DNA of 64,000 nt from Streptomyces sp. WP-1 (GCF_030450125.1 NZ_CP123923.1:6395501-6459500), one strand, 5' to 3'. Shown: positions 37,716 through 47,547, counted from the first letter of the stretch. A program made the numbers and translations. The notes: generated by a model from the sequence alone, not told the origin.

Positions 37716-39914
37716 CTAGCCCTCGTCGCCGCCCTGTTCGCGGATGCGTTCGGCGATCTGCGCGGGCATCGGCTCGTGGCGCGCGTACGCCCGGTCGAAG
37801 CGGGCCGTGCCGTGGGAGAGCGAGCGCAGGTCGACGGCGTAGCGGCCGATCTCGAACTCGGGGACCTCGGCCCGGATCAAGGTGCGTCCGGTGCCCACCT
37901 GTTCGGTGCCGAGCAGCCGGCCGCGGCGGCCCGACAGGTCGCTCATCACGGCACCCACATAGTCGTCGGGGACCAGGACGCCCACCTCGGCGACCGGCTC
38001 CAGCAGATGGATCCTCGCCTCGGCGGCGGCCTCGCGCAGGGCGAGCGCGCCCGCGGTCTGGAAGGCGGCGTCCGAGGAGTCCACCGAGTGCGCCTTGCCG
38101 TCGAGCAGGGTGACCCGTACGTCCACGAGCGGGTGTCCGGCGGCGACGCCCTTGGCGGCCTGGGCGCGGATCCCCTTCTCCACGGACGGGATGAACTGGC
38201 GCGGCACCGCGCCGCCGACCACCTTGTCCACGAACTCGATGCCCGAGCCGCCCGGCAGCGGTTCGACCTCGATCTCGCAGATGGCGTACTGGCCGTGCCC
38301 GCCGGACTGCTTGACGTGCCGGCCGCGTCCGGCCGCCTTGTCGGCGAACGTCTCCCTCAGGGCGACCTTGTGCGGTACGACGTCGACCTGGACGCCGTAG
38401 CGGCTGCGCAGCCGTTCCAGCGCGACGTCCGCGTGCGCCTCGCCGAGGCACCACAGCACCACCTGGTGGGTGTCCTGGTTGTGCTCCAGGCGCATCGTCG
38501 GGTCCTCGGCGACCAGCCGGGACAGCCCTTGGGAGAGTTTGTCCTCGTCGGCCTTGCTGTGCGCCTGGATGGCGACGGGGAGCAGCGGGTCCGGCATCCG
38601 CCAGGGCTCCATCAGCAGCGGGTCGTCCTTGGCGGAGAGGGTGTCGCCGGTCTCGGCGCGGCCGAGCTTGGCCACGCACACCAGGTCCCCGGCGACGGCC
38701 TGGGTGACCGGACGCTGCTGTTTGCCGAAGGGCATGGACAGGGCGCCGACCTTCTCGTCGATGTCGTGGTCCTCGTGGCCCCGGTCGGTCAGTCCGTGCC
38801 CGGAGACGTGCACCGTCCGGTCGGGGCGCAGGGTGCCGGAGAAGACGCGGACCAGGGAGATCCGGCCGACGTAGGGGTCGGAGGCGGTCTTGACGACCTC
38901 GGCGGCCAGGGGACCGTCGGTGTCGCAGGGCTTGAGTTCGCGGACTTGTCCGTCGGGGGTGGTCACACCGGGCACCGGGTGTTCGAACGGGGTCGGGAAG
39001 CCGCCGGTGATCAGGTCGAGCAGTTCCACGGTGCCCAGGCCCTGGCGGGCGCCGTCGGCGGCGGGGGCGGCGGCGAGCACCGGGAAGAAGGTGCCGCGGG
39101 CCACGGCCCGTTCCAGGTCCTGGATCAGCGTCTTGATCTCGACCTGTTCGCCGCCGAGGTAGCGGTCCATGAGGGTCTCGTCCTCGCTCTCGGCGATGAT
39201 TCCCTCGATGAGCCGGTTGCGGGCCTCGTCCAGGCCGGGCAGCTGGTCCTCGCCGGGTTCGGACTCCCTGCGCTCGCCGGTGGAGTAGTCGAACAGCTTG
39301 CGGGTGAGCAGTCCCACCAGGCCGGTCACGGGCGCGTGTCCGTCGGGGCCCTCGGGTCCGCGCAGCGGCAGGTAGAGGGGCAGGACGGCGTCCGGGTCGT
39401 CGTCGCCGAAGGCCTCCGCGCAGACCCGGGTGGTCTCCTCGAAGTCGGCGCGGGCCGCCTCCAGGTGCGTGATCACGATCGCGCGGGGCATGCCGACGGC
39501 CGCGCACTCCTCCCAGACCATGCGGGTGGAGCCGTCCACGCCGTCGGAGGCGGAGACGACGAAGAGGGCCGCGTCCGCGGCGCGCAGACCGGCCCGCAGC
39601 TCTCCGACGAAGTCGGCGTATCCGGGGGTGTCCAGAATATTGATCTTGATGCCGTCCCAGGCCACCGGCACCAGGGACAGCTGGACGGAGCGCTGCTGGC
39701 GGTGCTCGATCTCGTCGTAGTCGGAGACGGAGCCGCCGTCCTCCACGCGGCCCGCCCGGTTCACCGCCCCGGCGGTCAGCGCGAGGGCCTCCACCAGGGT
39801 CGTCTTGCCCGATCCGGAGTGGCCGACCAGCACCACATTCCGTATGGACGCGGGTTGGTCGGCCGTCAGAGCCCTGCCGGCGGCCCCGGGGTGTGTGTGA
39901 GTCTTGTCGCCCAT
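37716..39914 (-). CDS. Elongation factor G-like protein (EF-G2 type)
   Basis: 732 residues with EF-G domain order I to V. G1 is GHSGSGKTT and G3 DTPGY. The G4 position reads ITHLE instead of NKxD, and the switch I segment reads EHRQQRSVQLS instead of the usual RGIT. The nucleotide specificity and GTPase cycle may therefore differ from translation EF-G. Domains III-V are complete, ending FDRAYARHEPMPAQIAERIREQ. Actinobacterial EF-G2 paralogues of this kind do not replace EF-G in translation as far as known. ATG 39914 has GGGAGG seven bases upstream; upstream in-frame residues are rejected. It is divergent from pgsA. Confidence 0.88.
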   Translation of the reverse strand: MGDKTHTHPGAAGRALTADQPASIRNVVLVGHSGSGKTTLVEALALTAGAVNRAGRVEDGGSVSDYDEIEHRQQRSVQLSLVPVAWDGIKINILDTPGYADFVGELRAGLRAADAALFVVSASDGVDGSTRMVWEECAAVGMPRAIVITHLEAARADFEETTRVCAEAFGDDDPDAVLPLYLPLRGPEGPDGHAPVTGLVGLLTRKLFDYSTGERRESEPGEDQLPGLDEARNRLIEGIIAESEDETLMDRYLGGEQVEIKTLIQDLERAVARGTFFPVLAAAPAADGARQGLGTVELLDLITGGFPTPFEHPVPGVTTPDGQVRELKPCDTDGPLAAEVVKTASDPYVGRISLVRVFSGTLRPDRTVHVSGHGLTDRGHEDHDIDEKVGALSMPFGKQQRPVTQAVAGDLVCVAKLGRAETGDTLSAKDDPLLMEPWRMPDPLLPVAIQAHSKADEDKLSQGLSRLVAEDPTMRLEHNQDTHQVVLWCLGEAHADVALERLRSRYGVQVDVVPHKVALRETFADKAAGRGRHVKQSGGHGQYAICEIEVEPLPGGSGIEFVDKVVGGAVPRQFIPSVEKGIRAQAAKGVAAGHPLVDVRVTLLDGKAHSVDSSDAAFQTAGALALREAAAEARIHLLEPVAEVGVLVPDDYVGAVMSDLSGRRGRLLGTEQVGTGRTLIRAEVPEFEIGRYAVDLRSLSHGTARFDRAYARHEPMPAQIAERIREQGGDEG

Positions 39915-40287
39915 GGTCCTGCCTCCCGTGCACGGTGAGGTCATCGGGGCGCGGACACGCGAACCGCGTGCTGCGGCGGCTTCGGCGACGCCCGCGGTCA
40001 TTCGAGCTTTCCACTCCCGTCACGCGGCGTCCATACGACGGACCGGCTACGGACCGGCGACGGTCCCGATCCCGCCGCCGGCGGCCCGCGCGGAGTCGTA
40101 CCGTTTCCTCGCGGCGGCGCCGCGCACGGGGTCGTACGCGCCGCTCCCGGGCGGCTTCGCGCGAGCCCGGCGCACCACCTCGGCGCACGGGCCGCGGGTG
40201 CCCGCCCGCCACGCGTACGCGCGCGTGGCTACGATGGGCCAGCCGGCGGCCATCAGGGCCGCGGCGACACCGACCGTCGGGAAGGCC

Positions 40288-40950
40288 ATGCTGAACAAGT
40301 ACGCGCGTGCATTCTTCACGCGTGTCCTCACACCGTTCGCCGCGTTTCTCATCCGGCGGGGGGTGAGCCCCGACACGGTCACGCTGCTCGGCACGGCGGG
40401 CGTGGTGGCGGGCGCGCTGGTCTTCTATCCCCGGGGCGAGTTCTTCTGGGGCACCGTCGTGATCACCCTGTTCGTCTTCTCCGACCTGGTCGACGGCAAC
40501 ATGGCCCGCCAGCTGGGCCGCTCCAGCCGCTGGGGCGCCTTCCTGGACTCCACTCTCGACCGGGTCGCCGACGGCGCGATCTTCGGCGGCTTCGCGCTCT
40601 GGTACGCCGGGCAGGGCGACGACAACATGATGTGCGCGGTCTCGATCTTCTGCCTGGCCAGCGGTCAGGTGGTGTCGTACACCAAGGCGCGCGGCGAGTC
40701 GATCGGCCTCCCGGTCGCCGTCAACGGACTGGTCGAGCGCGCCGAGCGGCTGGTGATCTCGCTGGTCGCGGCCGGTTTCGCGGGGCTGCACAAGTTCGGT
40801 GTGCCGGGCATCCAGTGGCTGCTGCCGATCGCCCTGTGGATCGTGGCCGCGGGCAGCCTGGTCACGCTGATCCAGCGGGTCGTCACCGTGCGCCGCGAGT
40901 CGGCGGAGGCCGAGGCGGCCGCGCGGGACGCGAGCGGGGCGGCGCAGTGA
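40288..40950 (+). CDS. pgsA: CDP-alcohol phosphatidyltransferase (phosphatidylinositol phosphate synthase type)
   Basis: 220-residue membrane enzyme with six predicted segments. The metal- and CDP-binding motif is DLVDGNMARQLGRSSRWGAF followed by LDSTLDRVAD, the full D-x2-D-G-x2-A-R-x8-G-x3-D-x3-D. In this operon context it should join inositol-1-phosphate to CDP-diacylglycerol, the first step to phosphatidylinositol and its mannosides; a phosphatidylglycerophosphate synthase has the same motif. ATG 40288 has GGGAAGG upstream. The stop overlaps the next start (GTGA), beginning a three-gene coupled operon. Confidence 0.92.
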   Translation: MLNKYARAFFTRVLTPFAAFLIRRGVSPDTVTLLGTAGVVAGALVFYPRGEFFWGTVVITLFVFSDLVDGNMARQLGRSSRWGAFLDSTLDRVADGAIFGGFALWYAGQGDDNMMCAVSIFCLASGQVVSYTKARGESIGLPVAVNGLVERAERLVISLVAAGFAGLHKFGVPGIQWLLPIALWIVAAGSLVTLIQRVVTVRRESAEAEAAARDASGAAQ

Positions 40951-41855
40951 GCGTCCCGGACCGGCTCAGCGACGCGCTGTACGGCGCGGGCTGGAGCACC
41001 GTCAAGAAGCTCCCGGAGCCCGCCGCCGCCCGCCTCGGGCGGACCATCGCGGACCTCGCCTGGAAGAAGCACGGCAAGGGCGTGCTCCGCCTGGAGGCGA
41101 ACTACGCGCGCGTGGTGCCCGACGCCACCCCCGAGCGTCTCGCGGAACTCTCCCGCAAGGGCATGCGCTCCTATCTGCGCTACTGGATGGAGTCCTTCCG
41201 GCTGCCCGCCTGGAGCCCCGAGCGGATCAAGGGCGGCTTCGTCCCCAAGGACATACACCACCTGACCGAGGGCCTGGCCGCCGGCAAGGGCGTGATCCTC
41301 GCCCTGCCGCACCTGGCCAACTGGGACCTGGCCGGCGCCTGGGTCACCACCGAGCTGCGCACCCCGTTCACCACGGTCGCCGAACGCCTCAAGCCCGAGA
41401 CGCTCTACGACCGCTTCGTCGCCTACCGCGAGGGCCTCGGCATGGAGGTGCTGCCGCACAGCGGCGGCTCCGCCTTCGGCACCCTGGCCCGCAGACTGCG
41501 CGACGGCGGCCTGGTCTGCCTGGTCGCCGACCGTGATCTGTCCGCCTCCGGCGTCGAGGTCGACTTCTTCGGCGAGAAGGCCCGGATGCCCGCGGGCCCC
41601 GCCCTGCTCGCCCAGCACACCGGCGCCCTGCTGCTGCCGGTCACCCTCTGGTACGACGACTCGCCCGTCATGCGGGGCCGGGTGCACCCCCCGGTCGAGG
41701 TGCCGGAGCCGGGCACCCGCGCCGAGAAGACGTCCGTCATGACACAGGCCCTGGCCGACGCCTTCGCCACCGGGATCGCCGAGCACCCGGAGGACTGGCA
41801 CATGCTCCAGCGGCTGTGGCTCGCCGACCTCGACCCCGCGAAGGGACCCTCGTGA
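40947..41855 (+). CDS. Phosphatidylinositol mannoside acyltransferase (LpxL-like family)
   Basis: 302 residues of the LpxL/HtrB acyltransferase family. The catalytic pair H-x4-D is in ALPHLANWDLAGAW, followed by VAERLKPETLYDRFVAYREGLGMEVLPHSGG and LVADRDLSASGVEVDFFGEKARMPAGPA, the conserved middle (quoted in parts). By order, pgsA-acyltransferase-pimA corresponds to the mycobacterial genes around patA, whose product adds an acyl group to phosphatidylinositol mannosides at the cytoplasmic face of the membrane. The start GTG overlaps the pgsA stop and its own stop overlaps the pimA start, so translation is coupled in both directions. Confidence 0.9.
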   Translation: MSVPDRLSDALYGAGWSTVKKLPEPAAARLGRTIADLAWKKHGKGVLRLEANYARVVPDATPERLAELSRKGMRSYLRYWMESFRLPAWSPERIKGGFVPKDIHHLTEGLAAGKGVILALPHLANWDLAGAWVTTELRTPFTTVAERLKPETLYDRFVAYREGLGMEVLPHSGGSAFGTLARRLRDGGLVCLVADRDLSASGVEVDFFGEKARMPAGPALLAQHTGALLLPVTLWYDDSPVMRGRVHPPVEVPEPGTRAEKTSVMTQALADAFATGIAEHPEDWHMLQRLWLADLDPAKGPS

Positions 41856-43015
41856 GAATCGGGATCGTCTGCCCGTACTCCTGGGACGTGCCCGGTGGCG
41901 TCCAGTTCCACATCCGCGACCTGGCCGAGTACTTCATCCGCCTCGGCCACGAGGTCTCCGTGCTGGCCCCGGCCGACGACGACACCCCGCTGCCGCCGTA
42001 CGTGGTCTCGGCGGGCCGCGCGGTCCCGGTGCCGTACAACGGCTCGGTGGCCCGGCTGAACTTCGGCTTCCTGTCGGCCGCGCGGGTACGGCGCTGGCTG
42101 CACGACGGCGCCTTCGACGTGGTGCACATCCACGAGCCGACCTCGCCCTCGCTGGGTCTGCTCACCTGCTGGGCGGCGCAGGGCCCCATCGTGGCCACCT
42201 TCCACACCTCCAACCCGCGCTCGCGGGCCATGATCGCCGCGTACTCGATCCTCCAGGCCGCCCTGGAGAAGATCAGCGCCCGGATCGCGGTCAGCGAGTA
42301 CGCCCGGCGCACCCTGGTCGAGCATCTGGGCGGGGACGCGGTGGTCATCCCCAACGGTGTCGACGTCGACTTCTTCGCCAGAGCCGAGCCGAAACCCGAG
42401 TGGCAGAAGGAGACGATCGGCTTCATCGGCCGGATCGACGAGCCCCGCAAGGGCCTGCCCGTGCTGATGAAGGCCCTGCCGAAGATCATGGCCGCCCGGC
42501 CCGGCGCCCGACTGCTGGTCGCCGGCCGCGGCGACGAGGAGGCCGCCGTCGAGAACCTGCCCGAGGAGCTGCGCTCCCGGGTGGAGTTCCTCGGGATGGT
42601 CAGCGACGAGGACAAGGCCCGGCTGCTGCGCAGCGTGGACGTGTACGTGGCGCCCAACACCGGCGGCGAGAGCTTCGGCATCATCCTGGTCGAGGCCATG
42701 TCCGCGGGCGCCCCCGTGCTCGCCTCCGACCTCGACGCCTTCGTCCAGGTCCTCGACCAGGGCCGGGCGGGCGAGATCTTCGCCAACGAGGACGCCGACG
42801 CGCTCGCCGGCGCCGCCGTACGGCTGCTGGCCGACCCGGAGCGCCGGGCCGCGCTGCGCGCCCGCGGCAGCGCCCATGTGCGGCGCTTCGACTGGTCCAC
42901 GGTCGGCGCGGACATCCTCTCCGTCTACGAGACGGTCACGGACGGCACGACGGCGGTCGCGGCGGACGAACGGTCGACGGGGCTGCGGGCGCGGTTCGGG
43001 CTGGCGCGGGACTGA
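41852..43015 (+). CDS. pimA: Phosphatidyl-myo-inositol mannosyltransferase
   Basis: 387-residue GT4-family retaining glycosyltransferase. N-terminal Rossmann domain with IGIVCPYSWDVPGGVQFH (the GGV loop) and HIHEPTSPS; C-terminal domain with FIGRIDEPRKG and NTGGESFGIILVEAMSAG, the E-x7-E nucleotide-sugar motif. It transfers the first mannose from GDP-mannose to phosphatidylinositol. The start is GTG 41852 overlapping the upstream stop. About 20 residues at the end are variable. After the gene comes a degenerate 18-bp tandem repeat and no obvious terminator. Confidence 0.94.
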   Translation: MRIGIVCPYSWDVPGGVQFHIRDLAEYFIRLGHEVSVLAPADDDTPLPPYVVSAGRAVPVPYNGSVARLNFGFLSAARVRRWLHDGAFDVVHIHEPTSPSLGLLTCWAAQGPIVATFHTSNPRSRAMIAAYSILQAALEKISARIAVSEYARRTLVEHLGGDAVVIPNGVDVDFFARAEPKPEWQKETIGFIGRIDEPRKGLPVLMKALPKIMAARPGARLLVAGRGDEEAAVENLPEELRSRVEFLGMVSDEDKARLLRSVDVYVAPNTGGESFGIILVEAMSAGAPVLASDLDAFVQVLDQGRAGEIFANEDADALAGAAVRLLADPERRAALRARGSAHVRRFDWSTVGADILSVYETVTDGTTAVAADERSTGLRARFGLARD

Positions 43016-43019
43016 GGCC

Positions 43020-43112
43020 GCGGGCGGCGCCGGGACCTCCGGTGGCGCCGGGGCATCCGGTGGCGCCGGGACCTCTGGCGGGCGCCAGGGCCTCCGGTGG
43101 CGCCGGGACCTT
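43020..43112 (+). repeat. Degenerate 18-bp tandem repeats after pimA
   Basis: About five copies of an 18-base unit related to TCCGGTGGCGCCGGGACC, clearest at 43038, 43056 and 43093, start right after the pimA stop. The 215 bases from 43016 to 43230 hold nothing else I can name. Confidence 0.7.
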
Positions 43113-43230
43113 CGACGGCGCTGAGGCCTCGTCCGGGGCCAAAACCTCGGGCGGGGGTGAAAGCGGGAGTGAGACAGGCGCCTCCCGGGCGCGCGTCCGG
43201 TGGGCGCGGGGCTGCCGATAGCCTTTCCGG

Positions 43231-43773
43231 GTGACCGCAACCCTCATCTGGATCCTCGTCGCCCTCCTCGCGATCGGCGTCTACCTGAGCTGGACCGCAG
43301 GACGCCTGGACCGGCTGCACGTACGGATGGACGCCGCCCGCGCCGCGCTCGACGCCCAGCTGCTGCGCCGCGCCTCCGTGGCCCAGGAGCTCGCCACCTC
43401 GGGCGTGCTCGACCCGGCCGCCTCGATCGTGCTGTACGAGGCCGCGCACGCCGCCCGGCAGGCCGAGGAGGAGCAGCGGGAGGTCGCCGAGAGCGAGCTG
43501 AGCCAGGCCCTGCGCGCGGTGTTCGCGGAACCGGCGCAGGTGGAGGCCCTGCGCGAGGCGCCCGGCGGCGAGGACGCGGCCCATGAGCTGGCCGAGGCCG
43601 TACGCCGGGTCCCGATGGCCCGCCGCTTCCACAACGACGCCGTGGGCGCCGCCCGCCGGCTGCGCGAGCACCGCAAGGTCCGCTGGTTCCGGCTGGCCGG
43701 CCACGCCCCTTTCCCGCTGGCCTTCGAGATGGACGACGAACCCCCCGCAGCGCTGGTGGAACGGATCGCCTGA
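43231..43773 (+). CDS. Membrane-anchored helical protein, LemA-like
   Basis: 180 residues. An N-terminal membrane anchor (residues ~3-22, [18 protein letters not shown]) is followed by long amphipathic helices: [30 protein letters not shown] recalls the start of LemA-type bundles, then [35 protein letters not shown] (in parts). The end [18 protein letters not shown] is conserved-looking. The fold is probably a helical bundle at the membrane surface. The GTG start fits. Its role is unknown; it lies between the PIM operon and pdxS, on the same strand. Confidence 0.75.
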   Translation: MTATLIWILVALLAIGVYLSWTAGRLDRLHVRMDAARAALDAQLLRRASVAQELATSGVLDPAASIVLYEAAHAARQAEEEQREVAESELSQALRAVFAEPAQVEALREAPGGEDAAHELAEAVRRVPMARRFHNDAVGAARRLREHRKVRWFRLAGHAPFPLAFEMDDEPPAALVERIA

Positions 43774-43900
43774 CCGCCCCTCACCTGGCATTCCCAGCGA
43801 AAACGAGCCACCGGCTTTCCATTGGCCCTTGCTGTGGCCTGGTCCGCTCGCGTTTCCTCGGTGCAGCAGAGAACCCTCTTTCCCTTCAGTGAGGTCGCCC

Positions 43901-44806
43901 GTGTCCACCACCGAGAACCAGGCTCCCGAGACCGGCACCGCCCGCGTGAAGCGCGGCATGGCCGAGCAGCTCAAGGGCGGCGTCATCATGGACGTCGTCA
44001 CCCCGGAGCAGGCGAAGATCGCCGAGGACGCGGGCGCCGTCGCCGTCATGGCCCTGGAGCGGGTCCCGGCCGACATCCGCAAGGACGGCGGCGTGGCCCG
44101 GATGTCCGACCCGGACATGATCGAGGGCATCATCGACGCCGTCTCGATCCCGGTCATGGCCAAGTCCCGCATCGGCCACTTCGTCGAGGCCCAGGTCCTG
44201 CAGTCCCTCGGCGTGGACTACATCGACGAGTCCGAGGTCCTCACCCCGGCCGACGAGGTCAACCACTCGGACAAGTGGGCGTTCACCACCCCGTTCGTGT
44301 GCGGCGCCACCAACCTGGGCGAGGCCCTGCGCCGTATCGCCGAGGGCGCCGCGATGATCCGCTCCAAGGGCGAGGCCGGCACCGGCAACGTCGTGGAGGC
44401 CGTACGCCACCTGCGCCAGATCAAGGGCGAGATCGCCAAGCTGCGCGGCTGTGACAACAACGAGCTGTACGCCGCCGCCAAGGAGCTGCGCGCCCCCTAC
44501 GAGCTGGTCAAGGAGGTCGCCGAGCTGGGCAAGCTCCCCGTGGTGCTGTTCTCCGCCGGCGGCGTGGCCACCCCGGCCGACGCGGCTCTGATGCGCCAGC
44601 TCGGCGCCGAGGGCGTGTTCGTCGGCTCCGGCATCTTCAAGTCCGGCGACCCGGCCAAGCGCGCCGCCGCCATCGTGAAGGCCACCACCTTCTACGACGA
44701 CCCGAAGATCATCGCGGACGCGTCGCGCGACCTCGGCGAGGCCATGGTCGGCATCAACTGCGACACCCTCCCCGAGACCGAGCGCTACGCGAACCGCGGC
44801 TGGTAA
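43901..44806 (+). CDS. pdxS: Pyridoxal 5'-phosphate synthase, lyase subunit
   Basis: 301 residues. With PdxT it makes pyridoxal phosphate from ribose 5-phosphate, glyceraldehyde 3-phosphate and ammonia. Highly conserved family segments: [55 protein letters not shown] (active-site Lys), [26 protein letters not shown] and [20 protein letters not shown]. The GTG at 43901 follows GAGG seven bases upstream; a longer frame to 43583 overlaps the upstream gene and is rejected. pdxT follows 27 bases later. Confidence 0.97.
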   Translation: MSTTENQAPETGTARVKRGMAEQLKGGVIMDVVTPEQAKIAEDAGAVAVMALERVPADIRKDGGVARMSDPDMIEGIIDAVSIPVMAKSRIGHFVEAQVLQSLGVDYIDESEVLTPADEVNHSDKWAFTTPFVCGATNLGEALRRIAEGAAMIRSKGEAGTGNVVEAVRHLRQIKGEIAKLRGCDNNELYAAAKELRAPYELVKEVAELGKLPVVLFSAGGVATPADAALMRQLGAEGVFVGSGIFKSGDPAKRAAAIVKATTFYDDPKIIADASRDLGEAMVGINCDTLPETERYANRGW

Positions 44807-44833
44807 GCACAGGCTCACAGGTATCCGAACCCC

Positions 44834-45439
44834 ATGAACACTCCTGTCATCGGTGTCCTGGCGCTCCAGGGCGACGTACGGGAGCACCTCATCGCCCTGG
44901 CCGCGGCGGACGCCGTGGCCAGGCCGGTGCGGCGCCCCGAGGAACTCGCCGAGGTCGACGGGCTCGTCCTGCCCGGCGGCGAGTCCACCACCATCTCCAA
45001 ACTGGCCGTGCTCTTCGGCGTGATGGAGCCGCTGCGTGCCCGGGTGCGCGCCGGCATGCCCGTCTACGGCACCTGCGCGGGCATGATCATGCTGGCCGAC
45101 AAGATCCTCGACCCGCGCTCGGGCCAGGAGACCATCGGCGGCATCGACATGATCGTGCGCCGTAACGCCTTCGGACGCCAGAACGAGTCCTTCGAGGCCG
45201 AGGTCGACGTGCGCGGCGTCGCGGGCGATCCTGTGGAGGGCGTCTTCATCCGCGCCCCCTGGGTGGAGTCCGTGGGCGCGGACACCGAGGTGCTCGCCGA
45301 GCACGGCGGCCACATCGTCGCCGTCCGCCAGGGCAACGCGCTCGCCACGTCGTTCCATCCGGAGCTGACCGGCGACCACCGGGTGCACGCCCTGTTCGTC
45401 GACATGGTGCGCGCCAACGCCACCGCGGAGTCCTTGTAG
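44834..45439 (+). CDS. pdxT: Pyridoxal 5'-phosphate synthase, glutaminase subunit
   Basis: 201 residues of the class I glutamine amidotransferase fold. [12 protein letters not shown] forms the oxyanion region, [10 protein letters not shown] holds the nucleophilic cysteine, and [13 protein letters not shown] the His-x-Glu of the triad. It releases ammonia from glutamine and channels it to PdxS. Start ATG 44834, length normal. The gene is followed by yebC after 48 bases. Confidence 0.96.
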   Translation: MNTPVIGVLALQGDVREHLIALAAADAVARPVRRPEELAEVDGLVLPGGESTTISKLAVLFGVMEPLRARVRAGMPVYGTCAGMIMLADKILDPRSGQETIGGIDMIVRRNAFGRQNESFEAEVDVRGVAGDPVEGVFIRAPWVESVGADTEVLAEHGGHIVAVRQGNALATSFHPELTGDHRVHALFVDMVRANATAESL

Positions 45440-45487
45440 GATCTCAGGCGTTCGTTCATAGATGGGTAACGCGAAGGAGACAGGCAG

Positions 45488-46240
45488 ATGTCCGGCCACT
45501 CTAAATGGGCTACGACGAAGCACAAGAAGGCCGTGATCGACGCCAAGCGCGGCAAGCTCTTCGCGAAGCTGATCAAGAACATCGAGGTCGCGGCGCGTAT
45601 GGGCGGCGTCGACCTCGAAGGCAACCCGACGCTCTATGACGCCGTCCAGAAGGCCAAGAAGCAGTCGGTCCCGAACAAGAACATCGACTCCGCGATCAAG
45701 CGCGGTGGCGGTCTCGAGGCCGGCGGCGCCGACTACGAGACGATCATGTACGAGGGTTACGGCCCGAACGGTGTCGCGGTGCTCATCGAGTGTCTCACCG
45801 ACAACCGCAACCGCGCCGCCTCCGACGTGCGCGTCGCCATGACCCGCAACGGCGGCAACATGGCAGACCCGGGCTCGGTGTCGTACCTCTTCAACCGCAA
45901 GGGCGTCGTCATCGTCCCCAAGGGCGAGCTGACCGAGGACGACGTGCTCGGTGCCGTCCTGGACGCCGGTGCCGAGGAGGTCAACGACCTCGGTGAGTCC
46001 TTCGAGGTGCTCAGCGAGGCCACCGACCTGGTCGCGGTCCGCACCGCCCTCCAGGAGGCCGGCATCGACTACGACTCGGCCGAGGCCAACTTCGTCCCGA
46101 CCATGCAGGTCGAGCTGGACGAGGAGGGCGCCAAGAAGATCTTCAAGCTGATCGACGCCCTGGAGGACAGCGACGACGTGCAGAACGTCTTCGCCAACTT
46201 CGACGTGAGCGACGAGGTCATGGAGAAGGTCGACGCGTAA
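45488..46240 (+). CDS. YebC/PmpR family DNA-binding protein
   Basis: 250 residues starting [23 protein letters not shown], the family hallmark, with [26 protein letters not shown] and [28 protein letters not shown] (in parts). YebC proteins were long called transcription regulators; recent work on relatives links them to rescue of ribosomes at proline stretches. GAAGGAGA precedes the ATG. It sits before ruvCAB as in many bacteria, but a terminator and a separate damage-type promoter divide them here. Confidence 0.93.
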   Translation: MSGHSKWATTKHKKAVIDAKRGKLFAKLIKNIEVAARMGGVDLEGNPTLYDAVQKAKKQSVPNKNIDSAIKRGGGLEAGGADYETIMYEGYGPNGVAVLIECLTDNRNRAASDVRVAMTRNGGNMADPGSVSYLFNRKGVVIVPKGELTEDDVLGAVLDAGAEEVNDLGESFEVLSEATDLVAVRTALQEAGIDYDSAEANFVPTMQVELDEEGAKKIFKLIDALEDSDDVQNVFANFDVSDEVMEKVDA

Positions 46241-46259
46241 CGCGTACGGCTGACCGACC

Positions 46260-46287
46260 GGGCCGACGGGACACACCCCGTCGGCCC
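46260..46287 (+). terminator. Terminator after yebC
   Basis: 11-bp perfect stem (46260-46270 with 46277-46287) around ACACAC, 20 bases after the stop. It separates yebC from ruvCAB. Confidence 0.8.
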
Positions 46288-46340
46288 GTCGCGTTGCCGG
46301 GTGCCGGTGCGGACGCCGACGGGGGCGTTGGTGCGCGGCG

Positions 46341-46363
46341 TTGTCAGTGCCACCCGATAGCCT
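46341..46363 (+). promoter_or_regulatory. DNA-damage promoter of ruvCAB (RecA-NDp / PafBC type)
   Basis: TTGTCAGTG (46341-46349), exactly eight bases, TAGCCT (46358-46363). This is the TTGTCRGTG-N8-TANNNT motif of the LexA-independent damage response first described for mycobacterial recA and governed there by PafBC. The same motif is in front of rarA at 61642. Confidence 0.75.
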
Positions 46364-46402
46364 GCACAAACAGGTGATCGAGCGGTCGGAGGGGAGGGGC
46401 CC

Positions 46403-46942
46403 GTGCGGGTACTGGGGGTGGACCCGGGACTGACCCGGTGCGGGGTCGGCGTGGTCGAGGGGGTCGCGGGGCGCCCGCTGACCATGATCGGCGTCGGCGT
46501 CGTCCGCACCCCCGCGGACGCCGAGCTCAGCCGGCGGCTGCTCGCCGTCGAGCAGGGCATCGAGGCATGGCTGGACGAACACCGGCCCGAGTTCGTCGCC
46601 GTGGAGCGCGTCTTCAGCCAGCACAATGTGCGCACCGTGATGGGCACCGCCCAGGCCAGCGCCGTCGCCATGCTGTGCGCCGCCCGCCGCGGCATCCCCG
46701 TCGCCCTGCACACCCCCAGCGAGGTCAAGGCCGCCGTCACCGGCTCGGGCCGCGCCGACAAGGCCCAGGTCGGCGCCATGGTCACCCGGCTGCTCCGGCT
46801 CGCCGCGCCCCCCAAGCCCGCCGACGCGGCCGACGCCCTCGCCCTCGCCATCTGCCACATCTGGCGCGCCCCCGCCCAGAACCGCCTCCAGCAGGCCGTC
46901 GCCCTGCACACCACCCACGCAACGAAAGGCCGTACGGCATGA
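46403..46942 (+). CDS. ruvC: Crossover junction endodeoxyribonuclease RuvC
   Basis: 179 residues. RNase H-like resolvase that cuts Holliday junctions symmetrically. Catalytic carboxylates: Asp in [12 protein letters not shown] (residue 7), Glu in VAVERVF, and the Asp pair in [34 protein letters not shown] is a family signature. The start GTG has a very strong GGAGGGGAGGGG upstream. Stop overlaps the ruvA start (ATGA). Damage-inducible by its promoter. Confidence 0.96.
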   Translation: MRVLGVDPGLTRCGVGVVEGVAGRPLTMIGVGVVRTPADAELSRRLLAVEQGIEAWLDEHRPEFVAVERVFSQHNVRTVMGTAQASAVAMLCAARRGIPVALHTPSEVKAAVTGSGRADKAQVGAMVTRLLRLAAPPKPADAADALALAICHIWRAPAQNRLQQAVALHTTHATKGRTA

Positions 46943-47547
46943 TCGCCTTCGTCAGCGGCACGGTCGCCGCGCTCGCCCCCGACGCCGCGGTGGTGGAGGT
47001 CGGCGGTGTCGGCATGTCCGTCCAGTGCACCCCGGACACGCTCTCCACGCTCCGCGTCGGACAGCCCGCCAGACTGCACACCTCCCTGGTCGTGCGCGAG
47101 GACTCGCTGACCCTGTACGGCTTCGCGGACGACGACGCCCGCCAGGTCTTCGTCCTGCTCCAGACCGCCAGCGGCGTCGGCCCCCGCCTCGCCCAGGCCA
47201 TGCTCGCCGTGCACTCCCCGGACGCGCTGCGCCGCGCCGTCACCACCGGTGACGAGAAGGCCCTCACCGCGGTCCCCGGCATCGGCAAGAAGGGCGCCCA
47301 GAAACTCCTCCTGGAACTGAAGGACCGCCTCGGCGCGCCCGTCGGCACCGCCCCCGCCGTCGGCGCCCCGGTCACCCAGGGCTGGCGCGACCAGCTGCAC
47401 GCGGCCCTCATCGGCCTCGGCTACGCCACCCGCGAGGCCGAGGAGGCCGTGACCGCCGTGGCCCCGCAGGCGGAGGCGGCGGGCGGCACCCCGCAGGTCG
47501 GCCAGCTCCTGAAGGCCGCCCTGCAGACCCTGAACCGCGCCCGCTGA
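46939..47547 (+). CDS. ruvA: Holliday junction branch migration protein RuvA
   Basis: 202 residues, a normal length. OB-fold N-terminus ([25 protein letters not shown]), helix-hairpin-helix motifs ([17 protein letters not shown] and [23 protein letters not shown]) and a C-terminal RuvB-contact domain ([19 protein letters not shown]). The tetramer clamps the four-way junction and loads RuvB. ATG overlaps the ruvC stop; ruvB follows after 28 bases. Confidence 0.96.
   Translation: MIAFVSGTVAALAPDAAVVEVGGVGMSVQCTPDTLSTLRVGQPARLHTSLVVREDSLTLYGFADDDARQVFVLLQTASGVGPRLAQAMLAVHSPDALRRAVTTGDEKALTAVPGIGKKGAQKLLLELKDRLGAPVGTAPAVGAPVTQGWRDQLHAALIGLGYATREAEEAVTAVAPQAEAAGGTPQVGQLLKAALQTLNRAR

Noticed and set aside
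35881..40791. A single giant minus-strand gene joining the membrane protein and the EF-G region
   Set aside because: The frame is open, but the EF-G-like protein occupies a different frame with clear GTPase motifs, so only 35881-37527 of this frame is a gene.
43886..46918. Long minus-strand open frame opposite pdxS, pdxT, yebC and ruvC
   Set aside because: Antisense to four well-identified genes; composition typical of a G+C shadow frame.
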